A stretch of 64,000 nucleotides of DNA. Origin: an uncultured Coriobacteriaceae bacterium (lineage in GTDB: Bacteria; Actinomycetota; Coriobacteriia; Coriobacteriales; Atopobiaceae). The stretch lies in assembly GCA_902779675.1 (NCBI GenBank), contig CACZCK010000005.1, forward strand, positions 45,841 to 109,840, in the 5' to 3' direction. Numbering within the stretch: the first letter of the stretch is position 1; each line of letters starts with the position of its first letter. Made by a program: the position numbers and the translations under genes. A model generated the notes under the pieces. It was not told where the DNA came from. It saw only the letters and a program-made list of their open reading frames with translations, and made no database searches. Positions 32,385-40,859 of this stretch are shown here, piece by piece.

Positions 32385-34430
32385 CTAGAGGCCCTCGCGC
32401 AGGGTATCGAGCAGCGGACCGCCCTCGCCGCGGCGCCAGTACATCCAGCCGTTAAGGCCAGTGACCGAGGCACCCTGTGAGGTGAGGAAGCGCTCGTAGG
32501 CCTCGGTCGGGTCGTCGAACATCTCGCCGTTGGCCAGCATGATCTTGCCGCGCGAGGTGACCGTGGCATGGCCCGGATACAGCGGGTTGGCACTGGCAAG
32601 CACGTCGTCCATCTCCACCAGGCCAGCCTCGAAGAGGTCGGCGAAAGTGGCCTGCTCCCCTGCCTGCGCCTTGCGCGACGGTCGGTATGCCAGACAGGCC
32701 TCCTCCGGCAGATCGGGAATGCCCCAGATGCCCAAGGCGCGGCTCACGAGTGCGTCGGTACGCACGCGAATCTGCTCGGGACCCCACACGTCGGCTGCCA
32801 GGACGTCTGCGGAGAGGGCCAGGCGGCAGTCGTCCGGACCGCCGGCCACGCGCTCGCGCTTGCTGGCAAACGAGCCCTCCTGCAGGTCGAAGGCCGCCGT
32901 GGTGAGCGTGAGGTTGCCCAGACTGTTGACCGTCTCCTCGAAGGCTCGGTCGCCGTCGGGCCCGATGGCCTCGGCCCACTCGTCACTTGCCAGGGCATGC
33001 ACGGGCATCACGTGCTCGATGGTCCAGTCGCTCCGGCGTGGCAGCGTGCCACCAGCCGCCTCCTCGAGCCGCGCCAGCAGGTAGAACGCTCGCGAGAAGC
33101 CAAAGCTGTCGCGCGTGGCCAGTGCATGGGCAAACTCCGCGTCGGTCGGGAAGCGCCGCGGCGTGCCTGCCTCGTTGAGCAGCATGGCCTTGAGCGCCTC
33201 GGCCACGTTACCCTCCTCGTTGCGCACGGCCTCGAGGCGCGCGATGAGCGACGCCACAAACGGCGAGAGCACGCTGGTCTCGCAGTCGCACACGGCGCGG
33301 CGTAGCAGGTAGCTCTCCACGGTGGCGACCATCTCCAAGAACTCGTCGCGCGAGAGGTCCTTGTGGTCGTAGCTGTCAAAGAGTGCCAGCAGCAGCGGGT
33401 TGACCTGCGGCATGTCGAGCATGGCCAGACGGCGCAGCGCCTGGGCCACCTGCGGATCGTCGACCTGGCCGGTGGTGACCCGCGCATAGTAGCTGGCAAA
33501 GCGCTTGACCTTGAGGCTGAGGTTCTTCATGCGGTCGTTGCGATGGTAGCCGTTGAACAGCACGTAGCGCTTGAAGGTCTGGTACACGTCGGCCTTGGCC
33601 ATGGACTCCGGCGCATAGGCCACCGTGAAGTAGCTGCGGATAAAGTCGTCGAAGGTCTTGCCGTAGGCGTCGGCGCCCAGGATCTCCTCGATGGGCCGCC
33701 AGAAGGTCTGGTACATGTCGTGCTGCTCCTCGACCGGGTAGGCCATCAGCACGAAGTTGCGGATGAGGTCGGCCGACGAGAGGTCCTTGCCTGTGGAGTT
33801 CATCGACTCGAAGATAGCCTGAGGCTTGTCCTGCCCCTGCGTGAGCGCGATGGAGACTACCTCAAGCCGGCGCAGACCCTCCCAGACCGAGGCCACATCG
33901 TCGAGGGCGCCCACGCGCCGCTCGAAGAAGGCCAGGTTCTCGAGCAGGCGTTCGGAGCCGGTGACCACCGGATGCGACGGGTCCTCGAGGTTGTCGATGA
34001 GCGAGCGGCAGGTGGCATGATCGTTTTTGGAGAGCGTCAGCTTATAGTGGTCATCGCCCGTGCGGAAGTGGTTGGTGAGGTACCCGCTGTCCACGATCTC
34101 CTCGCGTGTGAAGGGCAGGTCGTGCCGACCGTCCTGACCCGCGAGACGAGCGAGGGCAATGAGCAGCAGTGTGATGGTGGTGATACGCTGCTGGCCGTCG
34201 ATGAGCAGCAGCGGCGTGACGCCCTGGGCCGACATGGTGCCATCCTGGATGGTAACGATCGACCCCGTGAAGTGGAACGACGCGCGCTGGCGCCCACAGG
34301 CAAGGATGTCGTCCCACAGCTGCAGGCACTGCTGCTCGCCCCACGAGTAGGGCCGCTGGTACACCGGCACCACAAAGCGCGTGTTCATCTCTGCGATAAG
34401 GCCAAGAATGCTGCGAGAGTTGGCATCCAC
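32385..34430 (-). CDS. GmrSD-like DUF262/DUF1524 restriction protein with C-terminal RAMA-like domain
   Basis: The product is 681 aa from GTG 34430, which has AGGAG at good spacing; the frame is open further to 34598. The N-terminal DUF262 part has FVVPVYQRPYSWGEQQ and LLIDGQQRITTITLLL (near 75). The DUF1524 HNH-nuclease part has DWTIEHVMPVH (near 469) and later SLGNLTLT. The last about 55 residues (GKIMLANGEMFDDPTEAYER, then NGWMYWRRGE) resemble RAMA domains found with restriction and methylation proteins. GmrSD-type enzymes cut DNA with modified cytosines in a nucleotide-dependent way. No other defence gene is adjacent. Confidence 0.85.
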   Translation of the reverse strand: MDANSRSILGLIAEMNTRFVVPVYQRPYSWGEQQCLQLWDDILACGRQRASFHFTGSIVTIQDGTMSAQGVTPLLLIDGQQRITTITLLLIALARLAGQDGRHDLPFTREEIVDSGYLTNHFRTGDDHYKLTLSKNDHATCRSLIDNLEDPSHPVVTGSERLLENLAFFERRVGALDDVASVWEGLRRLEVVSIALTQGQDKPQAIFESMNSTGKDLSSADLIRNFVLMAYPVEEQHDMYQTFWRPIEEILGADAYGKTFDDFIRSYFTVAYAPESMAKADVYQTFKRYVLFNGYHRNDRMKNLSLKVKRFASYYARVTTGQVDDPQVAQALRRLAMLDMPQVNPLLLALFDSYDHKDLSRDEFLEMVATVESYLLRRAVCDCETSVLSPFVASLIARLEAVRNEEGNVAEALKAMLLNEAGTPRRFPTDAEFAHALATRDSFGFSRAFYLLARLEEAAGGTLPRRSDWTIEHVMPVHALASDEWAEAIGPDGDRAFEETVNSLGNLTLTTAAFDLQEGSFASKRERVAGGPDDCRLALSADVLAADVWGPEQIRVRTDALVSRALGIWGIPDLPEEACLAYRPSRKAQAGEQATFADLFEAGLVEMDDVLASANPLYPGHATVTSRGKIMLANGEMFDDPTEAYERFLTSQGASVTGLNGWMYWRRGEGGPLLDTLREGL

Positions 34431-34501
34431 GAGACGGCTCCTGTCCCCCGGGCTGGTTAGGTTGCGTTGACTCCCGCCCATCTTAGCATCTGCTCGCGAC
34501 A

Positions 34502-34559
34502 CCGCTCGGGGCCACGTCCCAAACGGCGTGCAAGCCATGTGGGTCGTGGCCCCGAGCGG
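34502..34559. terminator. Long hairpin downstream of cysE
   Basis: CCGCTCGGGGCCACG and CGTGGCCCCGAGCGG are perfect 15-bp arms with a 28-base loop. It lies 21 bases beyond the cysE stop. Confidence 0.7.
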
Positions 34560-34579
34560 CGGGGGATGGAGGGTTGATA

Positions 34580-35182
34580 TCAGAGGGCGCAGCTCCAACG
34601 CACATCCTCGCCCTGCCGGGCAACCGCAGACAGGTCGACCAAGTGGAAGCCGTTGTGACGGCGATCGCGCACGATGCGGGCGGGAACGCCGGTGACGGTC
34701 ACGTCGGCCGGCACGTCGTCGACCACCACCGCACCGGCGCCCACCTTGGCGCCATCGCCGATAGTGACGGCGCCCAGCACCACCGCGTTGGCGCCCACGA
34801 GCACGCCGTCGCCCAAGGTAGGGTGGCGCTTGCCGGAGAGTCGCTTTCCGGTCATGCCCAGCGTGACGCCCTGGTACAGCATGCAGTCGTCACCGATGAC
34901 GGCCGTGGACCCGACGACCACGCCCATCCCGTGGTCGATGGTAAAGCGGCGGCCGATGGTGGCCGCGGGGTGGATGTCGACACCCAGCCTGCAGCGCATG
35001 CGCTTGGAGAGCCACAGCGCCAAGTGGCGCAGGCCCCGTTCGTAGAGCCAGTGATGCCAGCGGTGACGCCACACAGCATGGGTTCCCACCGAGTAGAGCA
35101 CGATGTCGAGCACGGTCTCGGCCGCCGGGTCGCGCTCGAAGGCAGCCTGGGTGTCCTCGCGGATGGCCTGCAGCAGAGACAT
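34580..35182 (-). CDS. cysE: Serine O-acetyltransferase
   Basis: The product is 200 aa, the short form of CysE, which makes O-acetylserine for cysteine synthesis. Hexapeptide repeats of a left-handed beta helix are evident (GVDIHPAATIGRRFTIDHGMG, then VIGDDCMLYQGVTLG with the catalytic His region, and GDGAKVGAGAVVVDDVP). It follows cysK by 24 bp on the same strand, forming a cysK-cysE operon under the cysK leader. Confidence 0.94.
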   Translation of the reverse strand: MSLLQAIREDTQAAFERDPAAETVLDIVLYSVGTHAVWRHRWHHWLYERGLRHLALWLSKRMRCRLGVDIHPAATIGRRFTIDHGMGVVVGSTAVIGDDCMLYQGVTLGMTGKRLSGKRHPTLGDGVLVGANAVVLGAVTIGDGAKVGAGAVVVDDVPADVTVTGVPARIVRDRRHNGFHLVDLSAVARQGEDVRWSCAL

Positions 35183-35206
35183 GATCGCCCCTTAGGTGCC
35201 AGATGC

Positions 35207-36118
35207 CTACACGTCCATGGAGAGGTAGCGCTCGCCCGTGTCGGGCAGGATCGCCACCAGGGTCTTTCCGTCAAAGGCGCCTGTCCGCACCAGATCGACT
35301 GCCGCCGCGACGGCCGCACCGCTGGAGATGCCCACGAACAGTCCCAGCTCGCGCGCCAGGCGCTGCTTGGTGGCGATGGCCGCATCTGAGGTCACGGGAT
35401 GTACCTCGTCGACCACCGAGGCGTCGTAGGTGGCGGGCACGAAGCCTGCGCCGATGCCCTGGATGCGATGGGCGCCGGGCACCCCGCCCGAGAGCACGGG
35501 AGACTCGGCAGGCTCGACGGCCACCACGCGCACGTCGGGCTTCTGCTCCTTGAGGAACCTGCCCGTGCCCGAGACGGTGCCACCCGTGCCCACGCCCGCC
35601 ACCAGCACGTCCACCGTACCGTCGGTGGCGGCCCAGACCTCCGGGCCGGTGGTCTGGTAGTGCGCGCGGGGGTTGGCAGGGTTCACGAACTGCCCGGCCA
35701 CGATGGCACCCGGCGTCTGGGCCAGCAGCTCGTCGGCACGGGCGACGGCGCCCTTCATGCCCTCCGCGCCCGGCGTCAGCACGACCTCGGCGCCATAGGC
35801 TGCAGCCAGGCGACGCCGCTCGACACTCATGGTCTCGGGCATGACCAAGATCATGCGGTACCCGCGCTCGGCGGCGACCATGGCCAGACCGACGCCCGTG
35901 TTGCCGCTGGTGGGCTCGATGATGGTCCCGCCAGGCTGCAGGCTGCCTTCGGCCTCGGCAGCGTCGACCATGGCCTTGGCGATGCGGTCCTTGACCGACC
36001 CGCCGGGGTTGGCCGCCTCGCGCTTGCCGAGCAGCGTGGCACGCCCCTCTACCAGCGCGGACAGGTCGACGAGAGGGGTGGAGCCAATGAGGTCTTCGAT
36101 CTTGGTTGCGTACGACAT
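35207..36118 (-). CDS. cysK: Cysteine synthase (O-acetylserine sulfhydrylase)
   Basis: This 303-aa PLP enzyme joins sulfide with O-acetylserine. The cofactor lysine is in EAANPGGSVKDRIAK. The substrate-binding TSGNTGVGLAMV loop, the GTGGTVSGTGR phosphate-cup motif and the late GISSGAAVAAA are all present. ATG 36118 follows AAAGGAGG. Upstream lies a leader of about 185 nt containing a probable cysteine-codon uORF, alternative hairpins and a palindromic operator, so expression is likely tuned by cysteine supply. Confidence 0.95.
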   Translation of the reverse strand: MSYATKIEDLIGSTPLVDLSALVEGRATLLGKREAANPGGSVKDRIAKAMVDAAEAEGSLQPGGTIIEPTSGNTGVGLAMVAAERGYRMILVMPETMSVERRRLAAAYGAEVVLTPGAEGMKGAVARADELLAQTPGAIVAGQFVNPANPRAHYQTTGPEVWAATDGTVDVLVAGVGTGGTVSGTGRFLKEQKPDVRVVAVEPAESPVLSGGVPGAHRIQGIGAGFVPATYDASVVDEVHPVTSDAAIATKQRLARELGLFVGISSGAAVAAAVDLVRTGAFDGKTLVAILPDTGERYLSMDV

Positions 36119-36146
36119 GAGTGCCTCCTTTGGGCATGGGTGACAG

Positions 36147-36162
36147 AGGTGCCGTGGCACCT
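36147..36162. promoter_or_regulatory. Short hairpin in the cysK leader
   Basis: AGGTGCC, loop GT, GGCACCT: a perfect 7-bp stem about 20 bases ahead of the cysK ribosome binding site. It may be part of an attenuator or translation switch. Confidence 0.4.
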
Positions 36163-36200
36163 GGCTGCAATGCTGGATTGTTCTGGGAGATGGGCCTTAC

Positions 36201-36255
36201 GCCCGAGCCTTGGCCCTAACGCCGCGCGATGCCGGCAGCCACAGATGGCTCGGGC
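36201..36255. promoter_or_regulatory. Long-range stem in the cysK leader
   Basis: GCCCGAGCC (36201-36209) and GGCTCGGGC (36247-36255) are perfect 9-bp arms. One arm lies inside the uORF just after its cysteine codons and the other lies beyond its stop. Ribosomes stalled at the cysteine codons would occupy or expose the first arm, the classic layout for translation-sensitive leaders. Confidence 0.5.
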
Positions 36256-36302
36256 ACGGCACACGTACAACAGTGGCGGAATATGTTGGCCATAGTCTTC
36301 AT
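36216..36302 (-). CDS. Probable leaderless cysteine-rich leader peptide (uORF) of cysK
   Basis: This 28-codon ORF opens with ATG 36302-36300, only about 1-3 bases after the transcription start predicted from the promoter, so it would be translated as a leaderless message. It has three cysteine codons close together (RHCCTC, residues 11, 12 and 14), then a Pro/Ala-rich end. It lies in the 5' leader of the cysteine synthase gene. Polycysteine leaderless ORFs that act as cysteine-responsive attenuators are known in mycobacteria; this one fits that pattern. Translation is not shown by the sequence alone. Confidence 0.6.
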   Translation of the reverse strand: MKTMANIFRHCCTCAVPEPSVAAGIARR

Positions 36303-36307
36303 GGCTT

Positions 36308-36337
36308 ATATCCTAGTTGCTAGCTAGGATATGTCAA
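36308..36337 (-). promoter_or_regulatory. cysK promoter with internal palindromic operator
   Basis: On the minus strand, -35 TTGACA (36337-36332) and -10 TAGGAT (36315-36310) are 16 bp apart. The spacer and -10 box are covered by a palindrome, ATATCCTAG (36308-36316) and CTAGGATAT (36324-36332). A repressor bound here would block RNA polymerase directly. A cysteine-metabolism regulator such as an Rrf2/CymR-type protein would be plausible, but none is encoded nearby. Confidence 0.65.
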
Positions 36338-36395
36338 GTGCAATCGTGTTACATCTTGAATAAGGACGCGCGACGACATGCGAGACCTCGGGCGC

Positions 36396-37400
36396 CTAGA
36401 CCTTATCCGCAAACCCCGGCAGGTGGCGCAGCACCCACACGATGGGCACGGACAGCACCAGCGGCACCACCGTCAGCAGCACCTCGACCAGCGCGACGGG
36501 CAGGGCCACGAAGGCAGGCACCATCACCATGAGGTGCTGCAGCGCCGGATGCACCAGATAGATGCCAAAGCTGTAGTCGGCCAGAAGGCCGACGGGCCAA
36601 TGGGCCTCCACCGGCCTCTCGAGGTAGCGCTTGGCCAACAGCATGACCAGCACGGAATAGCCCGCCACCACGCCTCGGTTGGGGTCGGTCGCCCACGAGC
36701 ATCCGAGGGGACGCCACAGCACGATGGTGGCAACGAGCGACGCCACGCCCAGCGCCACCCAGCGACGGTCGAGCTCGAGGTAGGTGTGCACGTAGTAGCC
36801 CAGCAGGTAGTACGCAAAGCAGTGGGGCACCTCGAAGCCATAGTAGATGCTGTAGCGTCCCGTCAGCATCGAGAGGCCCTTGAGGCCCAGCAGCAGGATG
36901 CAGGTCACAAGCGTCACGCGTCCCAGCTCCTCGCGCGACGCCTGGGCAACCCAAGGCCGGATAAGCGGCGTGACCAGGTAGAACCCCAGCAGCTGGTACA
37001 CGAACCACATGTGGTCCCAGGAGCGTTGGCCCACCAGTCGCAGGACGGCCTCCCCCACCCCGCGCGCCGAGAGCCCGCCATCGTTGACATAGACCTCTGC
37101 GAGGCAGAACGCGAAGCCAAAGGTGAGCAGCACAAAGCCCAGCCGCCAGACGTGCCGCAACGTCTTGGCCCAGCCCATCTCGCGCGCCGGGTCGAGCATC
37201 AGCGCGCCGCTCATCATGAAGAAGACGGGCACGGCCCAGCGGGTGAGCGTAATAGTCATGAGGCCGTTGGCGAGCCCCATTGCCTCGGGCATGGGAAGCT
37301 GCACGACCTGGATCGTGATGACGGCATGCAGCAGCACGATGGCCACGGCCCCAAGGGCCCTCAACCATTGGAAGTAGTGTATGACCTTGCGCTCTGGCAC
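36396..37400 (-). CDS. Membrane acyltransferase (acyltransferase 3 family)
   Basis: The product is 334 aa with about ten transmembrane helices. It begins with the family pattern YFQWLRALGAVAIVLLHAV, which includes the R/K-x10-H catalytic histidine region. Later family features are WAVPVFFMMSGALML and FGIYLVHPALQHL. Such enzymes O-acetylate or succinylate surface sugars. A similar gene lies at 43087. The substrate cannot be told from sequence. Confidence 0.85.
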   Translation of the reverse strand: MPERKVIHYFQWLRALGAVAIVLLHAVITIQVVQLPMPEAMGLANGLMTITLTRWAVPVFFMMSGALMLDPAREMGWAKTLRHVWRLGFVLLTFGFAFCLAEVYVNDGGLSARGVGEAVLRLVGQRSWDHMWFVYQLLGFYLVTPLIRPWVAQASREELGRVTLVTCILLLGLKGLSMLTGRYSIYYGFEVPHCFAYYLLGYYVHTYLELDRRWVALGVASLVATIVLWRPLGCSWATDPNRGVVAGYSVLVMLLAKRYLERPVEAHWPVGLLADYSFGIYLVHPALQHLMVMVPAFVALPVALVEVLLTVVPLVLSVPIVWVLRHLPGFADKV

Positions 37401-37433
37401 GCTCCAGCTCCCGTTCGTCAGGCGGCGTCACTA

Positions 37434-37484
37434 TGCGAAAGGCCGCCGCACGCCCCCATCGGACGTGCGGCGCGGCCTTTCGCA
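37434..37484. terminator. Long hairpin after the Gls24 operon
   Basis: TGCGAAAGGCCGC and GCGGCCTTTCGCA are perfect 13-bp arms enclosing an inner CGCACG/CGTGCG stem. It lies between the Gls24 gene end (37535) and the acyltransferase start (37400). Confidence 0.8.
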
Positions 37485-37534
37485 CCAGCCGCCGCACCAC
37501 CGTGCAGCGGCCTCATCTGCATCTCTTGCAGGCA

Positions 37535-38122
37535 CTACTCGGCGATCGGCTCCTCGGCCTCGTCGACGGCGCCCTCGATGGCAGCCTCGGCCTCGGTCTC
37601 CGCCTCGGGCAGCTCCTCGGCCTCGTCCGCTGTCGGCAGCTTGGGAGAGCGCTCCTCGATCTCCTCGGGCGTGAGCACGTCCTCGATGCGCAGGTTGACG
37701 CCAGCAACCTCCAGGCCCGTCATGCCGGTGACCGCATCGACCACGGCGTGCTTGACGTCCTCGAAGACCTGCGGTGCGTAGGAGCCGTAGGCAATGAACA
37801 CGGCGATGTTCACGCGCACGGCGCTGTCGGGGGTGACCTCGACCGTCACGCCCCTGCGCGCGTCACGCACGCCAAAGGCGTCCTGCACGCGGTTGATGAA
37901 GCCGCCCTTCATGCCCACCACGCCAGGCACGTCGCGCATGGCAAGGGCTACGATCTTCTCGATCACGCCGTTAGAGAAGGTGAGCGAGTCTTCGGACTCG
38001 ACGTCCTCGTCGTCCAGGTTCATGGCCTCGTCCAGAACCTCCTCCTCGCCCGTCTCGACCTGCGTGTCGACCGACGGGGTCTCCTCGACCTGGCTGTCGA
38101 TCTTGGTCGCGTCATTGCTCAT
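37535..38122 (-). CDS. Asp23/Gls24 family envelope stress protein
   Basis: The product is 195 aa. Acidic tails flank the Gls24 domain (FSNGVIEKIVALAMRDVPGVVGM, then GVTVEVTPDSAVRVNIAVFI and the EDVKHAVVDAVTGMTGLEV helix). In Gram-positive bacteria Asp23 is tethered to the membrane by AmaP. Here amaP- and DUF2273-like genes lie directly upstream in the same direction, so the three form the usual envelope-homeostasis operon. The acidic C-terminus of about 45 residues is longer than typical. Confidence 0.9.
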   Translation of the reverse strand: MSNDATKIDSQVEETPSVDTQVETGEEEVLDEAMNLDDEDVESEDSLTFSNGVIEKIVALAMRDVPGVVGMKGGFINRVQDAFGVRDARRGVTVEVTPDSAVRVNIAVFIAYGSYAPQVFEDVKHAVVDAVTGMTGLEVAGVNLRIEDVLTPEEIEERSPKLPTADEAEELPEAETEAEAAIEGAVDEAEEPIAE

Positions 38123-38165
38123 GGTGCGCTCCTTTCTGGCGTGCCCGCCACCTTACGGTCTTCTG

Positions 38166-38660
38166 CTAGTTGTTGCCGCGCCCCTCGGAGAGGAGCCTGC
38201 GAATAAGGTTCACGATCTTTGGGTCGCCGTCGAGGTACTGGCCGAGGGCCACGCCCACAGCCGCCAGCAGCGACACGAACAGGGTCTGCCAGAAGCCCAC
38301 CACAAAGATGAGTACGGCGACCACAAGGCCGCACACGCCGCCCACGACGGCATGGAAGTGCTCGGCCATCAGACGCTTGAGCTGCGTGCGAGCCACGTCG
38401 GGCAGGGTTGCGTCGGCAACGTCGGCGGGCTGCTCGGCAGGCTCGCTCGCGGGCACCTCCTCGGGCTCGGGCTGCGGATCATCGGCGATCTGCATCCTCG
38501 GCTTGGCCGCCTTGCGCGCCGGCTCCTTGGGAGCGGACGCCGGGGCCTCCTTGGCTGCTGCCTGAGGTGCCGCCGCGCGCTCCTCCACCGTCGCACGCTC
38601 CTCGGCGACGGGCTCGGACACGCCCTCGATGTGCGCCATGGGCGCCTTTGCCTTTGCCAT
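38166..38660 (-). CDS. DUF2273-type small membrane protein with long Ala/Glu-rich N-terminus
   Basis: The product is 164 aa. The C-terminal about 60 residues match DUF2273 proteins: two membrane helices (VVGGVCGLVVAVLIFVVGFW and LFVSLLAAVGVALGQYLDGD) ending IVNLIRRLL. The first about 95 residues are low-complexity Ala, Glu and Pro sequence not found in typical short DUF2273 proteins. It is 2 bp downstream of amaP. Confidence 0.82.
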   Translation of the reverse strand: MAKAKAPMAHIEGVSEPVAEERATVEERAAAPQAAAKEAPASAPKEPARKAAKPRMQIADDPQPEPEEVPASEPAEQPADVADATLPDVARTQLKRLMAEHFHAVVGGVCGLVVAVLIFVVGFWQTLFVSLLAAVGVALGQYLDGDPKIVNLIRRLLSEGRGNN

Positions 38661-38662
38661 GG

Positions 38663-39370
38663 CTACGCCACCTCGCCTTCTGCCTCGTCAGGCTCGGAAG
38701 CCGCCTCATCGTGCGAACCAACCGACACGGAGGGCCCCATCGGGACGGTGATATCGGTAGGCTCGGGGGCCGCCCCGCCCAGCGCGGCAGGCTCGTAGGC
38801 TGCCTCGGCACCACCCAGCTGCTCGACGGGCTCTACCGTCACATCGAGCGCGGGTGCGGGCGCGGCCGCCTCCACGAACTCGAGGTTGACGTGGCGCACG
38901 CGGTCGCCGCAGATGGTGGCGAGTCCCTGCGACAGGTCGTCGTGCAGACGCTTGCCCTCGGCCGTGAGGTCCACAGTGTGACGCGGGCGCACCCGCACGT
39001 TGACCGTCACGCCGCGCTTGCCAGCGTTCACGCGCACCTTTTCGGCGATGAAGCGGTCCTGGCCCTCAATAACGTGCGTCGCCTGTGACGAGATGGCGGC
39101 GGTGGTAACGGTGATCTGATCTCCGCCGCTCTTGTCGATGACTACCGTCTTGCGCTTGCGCGGCGTGAACAGCGCACGCAGCAGCGCCACAATAACGCCA
39201 AGTGCCGTAATGGCCAAAAGCGCCTGCATGGCGATGTAGTAGTACGGATTGTCCATGAGAGCGGTGGCCTCGCGCTGATAGGGTCCGACCCACGGCAGAG
39301 CCAGCACACACAGGCACAACGCCCCTGCGATGGCAAACACAATCAGACAGAACCGTCTCAGACCACTCAT
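38663..39370 (-). CDS. amaP: AmaP-like alkaline shock response membrane anchor
   Basis: The product is 235 aa from ATG 39370, behind GGGAGG. There are two N-terminal helices (about 6-24 and 46-66), then a cytoplasmic Asp23-like beta domain (ITVTTAAISSQATHVIEG, then VTVNVRVRPRHTVD), and an acidic tail. This matches AmaP, which anchors Asp23/Gls24 to the membrane. It is first in the amaP-DUF2273-Gls24 operon. Confidence 0.85.
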   Translation of the reverse strand: MSGLRRFCLIVFAIAGALCLCVLALPWVGPYQREATALMDNPYYYIAMQALLAITALGVIVALLRALFTPRKRKTVVIDKSGGDQITVTTAAISSQATHVIEGQDRFIAEKVRVNAGKRGVTVNVRVRPRHTVDLTAEGKRLHDDLSQGLATICGDRVRHVNLEFVEAAAPAPALDVTVEPVEQLGGAEAAYEPAALGGAAPEPTDITVPMGPSVSVGSHDEAASEPDEAEGEVA

Positions 39371-39510
39371 AGGCGCGCCTCCCACCTCATCGCCCCTGAG
39401 CGGGGCGAGCAACGTTTGAACTAGGATACCCCAATTGGCGCACGCCCATCACGCACACCCGCGCGCCGTACGGCAGCCGTCGTCCGAGGCCTTTTGGCGA
39501 GGGTGCGCCG

Positions 39511-40830
39511 TCACATGAGCGCGGCAGGATCTCCGCCGGCGTCGATCACGTCCATCATCTGGGCAAGGGCCTCCTCGTCGGCCACCACGTAGCTGATACC
39601 GTCGACCATGGCGGTGGTCGAGGGGACCGTGGCCTGGTAGATGGTAGCGCCGCCGACCTTGAGACGCAGCATAAGCGGCAGGAGCGAGTACATGCGCATG
39701 CTGGTGCCCAGCATGCCGTCCATGTGGCCTACCACGCCGGGCAGCTTCCAGGGGGCGAGACCCAGCGCCTTGTGCATGATGGCCTCGATGAGAATGCGCT
39801 GGTCCTTCTGTCGCTGATAGTCGCCCAGGTCAAAGCCATGGCGCACACGCGAGAAGAGCAAGGCGGTGTGGCCGTCCATCTGCTGCTCGCCTGCGTCCAG
39901 AATCAGGCCGGTGTACTCGGGATCGTAGACAGGCACCGGCACGTTGACCGTGACGCCACCCAGGTAGTCGACGAGGCTTTCCATACCGTCGAAGCGGATG
40001 ACCGCCGCCTGCGAGATCGGCGCGCCGGTGAGCTCATGCACCTCGCGCACGGCACCCGCCACGCCGCCGAAGGCATAGGCGGCATTGATCTTCTGCGTTC
40101 CATAGCCGTCGATCTCGACCATGGTGTCGCGCGGGATGCTGAGCATGGTGATCTTGCCACCCAGCGGGTCGACACGAACCAGGATCATGGTGTCGGAGCG
40201 CGAGACCGTCTCTCCCTCACGCGCATCGGAGCCCAGTGCCAGCACATAGTACGGCAGCCCGGGCACGTGCCACGACAGCTCCTGACGCAGGCCCGCCCGC
40301 TCGTCGCGCGTAAACGAGATGGCACGGTCGATGGGAAGGCAGACCACCAGATAGAGCGCCACCAGTGCCACGACCAGCGCGAGAAGCGCGTTGCGTACGC
40401 CATGGGAACCACCCTGCAGCCTGCGCTGCTCGCGTTCCCAGCGGCGCCGCTCGCGGTCGGCCTTGCGCTGGCGGCGGCGCTCGTCGCTGCGCTCGTCACG
40501 CAGGCGGCGGCGCATGGCCGCGCCCAGGCCGCTGCGCTTGCTCACCACCGCACCGCCCGCAGGCTCGCTCCCACGACGCTGGTCGGTGCGACGGACCACG
40601 GTGTGGTCGGCACGGTCGCGCGCCTTGGCCCCCTCGCGCGGCGCCTGGCCACGCGCGGCCGTGCGGCGGGACGCCTCCTCGCGACGCTCGTAGGCCTCCT
40701 GCTGGGCCGCCTTGGCCACCGCATCAGGGTGCCAGGCGTCGCGTCCCAGGTCTGCGGCCTCCTGCTGTGCCGCCTTGGCTGCGGCGTCGGCCTGGTACCG
40801 GCCGCGACGCAGGCTCTCGTAGTCACTCAT
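39511..40830 (-). CDS. LytR-CpsA-Psr (LCP) family cell wall ligase
   Basis: The product is 439 aa. A long basic cytoplasmic region (about 1-140, rich in Arg, Glu and Ala) precedes one transmembrane helix (about 146-166). The extracellular LCP domain shows YYVLALGSDAREGETVSRSD, SIPRDTMVEIDGYG, KINAAYAFGG and LFSRVRHGFDLGDYQRQKDQ, which hold the conserved Arg/Asp residues binding polyprenyl phosphate. LCP enzymes attach glycopolymers to peptidoglycan. A cell-surface polysaccharide operon (rfb) is elsewhere in the window. Confidence 0.92.
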   Translation of the reverse strand: MSDYESLRRGRYQADAAAKAAQQEAADLGRDAWHPDAVAKAAQQEAYERREEASRRTAARGQAPREGAKARDRADHTVVRRTDQRRGSEPAGGAVVSKRSGLGAAMRRRLRDERSDERRRQRKADRERRRWEREQRRLQGGSHGVRNALLALVVALVALYLVVCLPIDRAISFTRDERAGLRQELSWHVPGLPYYVLALGSDAREGETVSRSDTMILVRVDPLGGKITMLSIPRDTMVEIDGYGTQKINAAYAFGGVAGAVREVHELTGAPISQAAVIRFDGMESLVDYLGGVTVNVPVPVYDPEYTGLILDAGEQQMDGHTALLFSRVRHGFDLGDYQRQKDQRILIEAIMHKALGLAPWKLPGVVGHMDGMLGTSMRMYSLLPLMLRLKVGGATIYQATVPSTTAMVDGISYVVADEEALAQMMDVIDAGGDPAALM

Positions 40831-40859
40831 GGGGAACCTCCCCCAACAAGGCTGACGTC

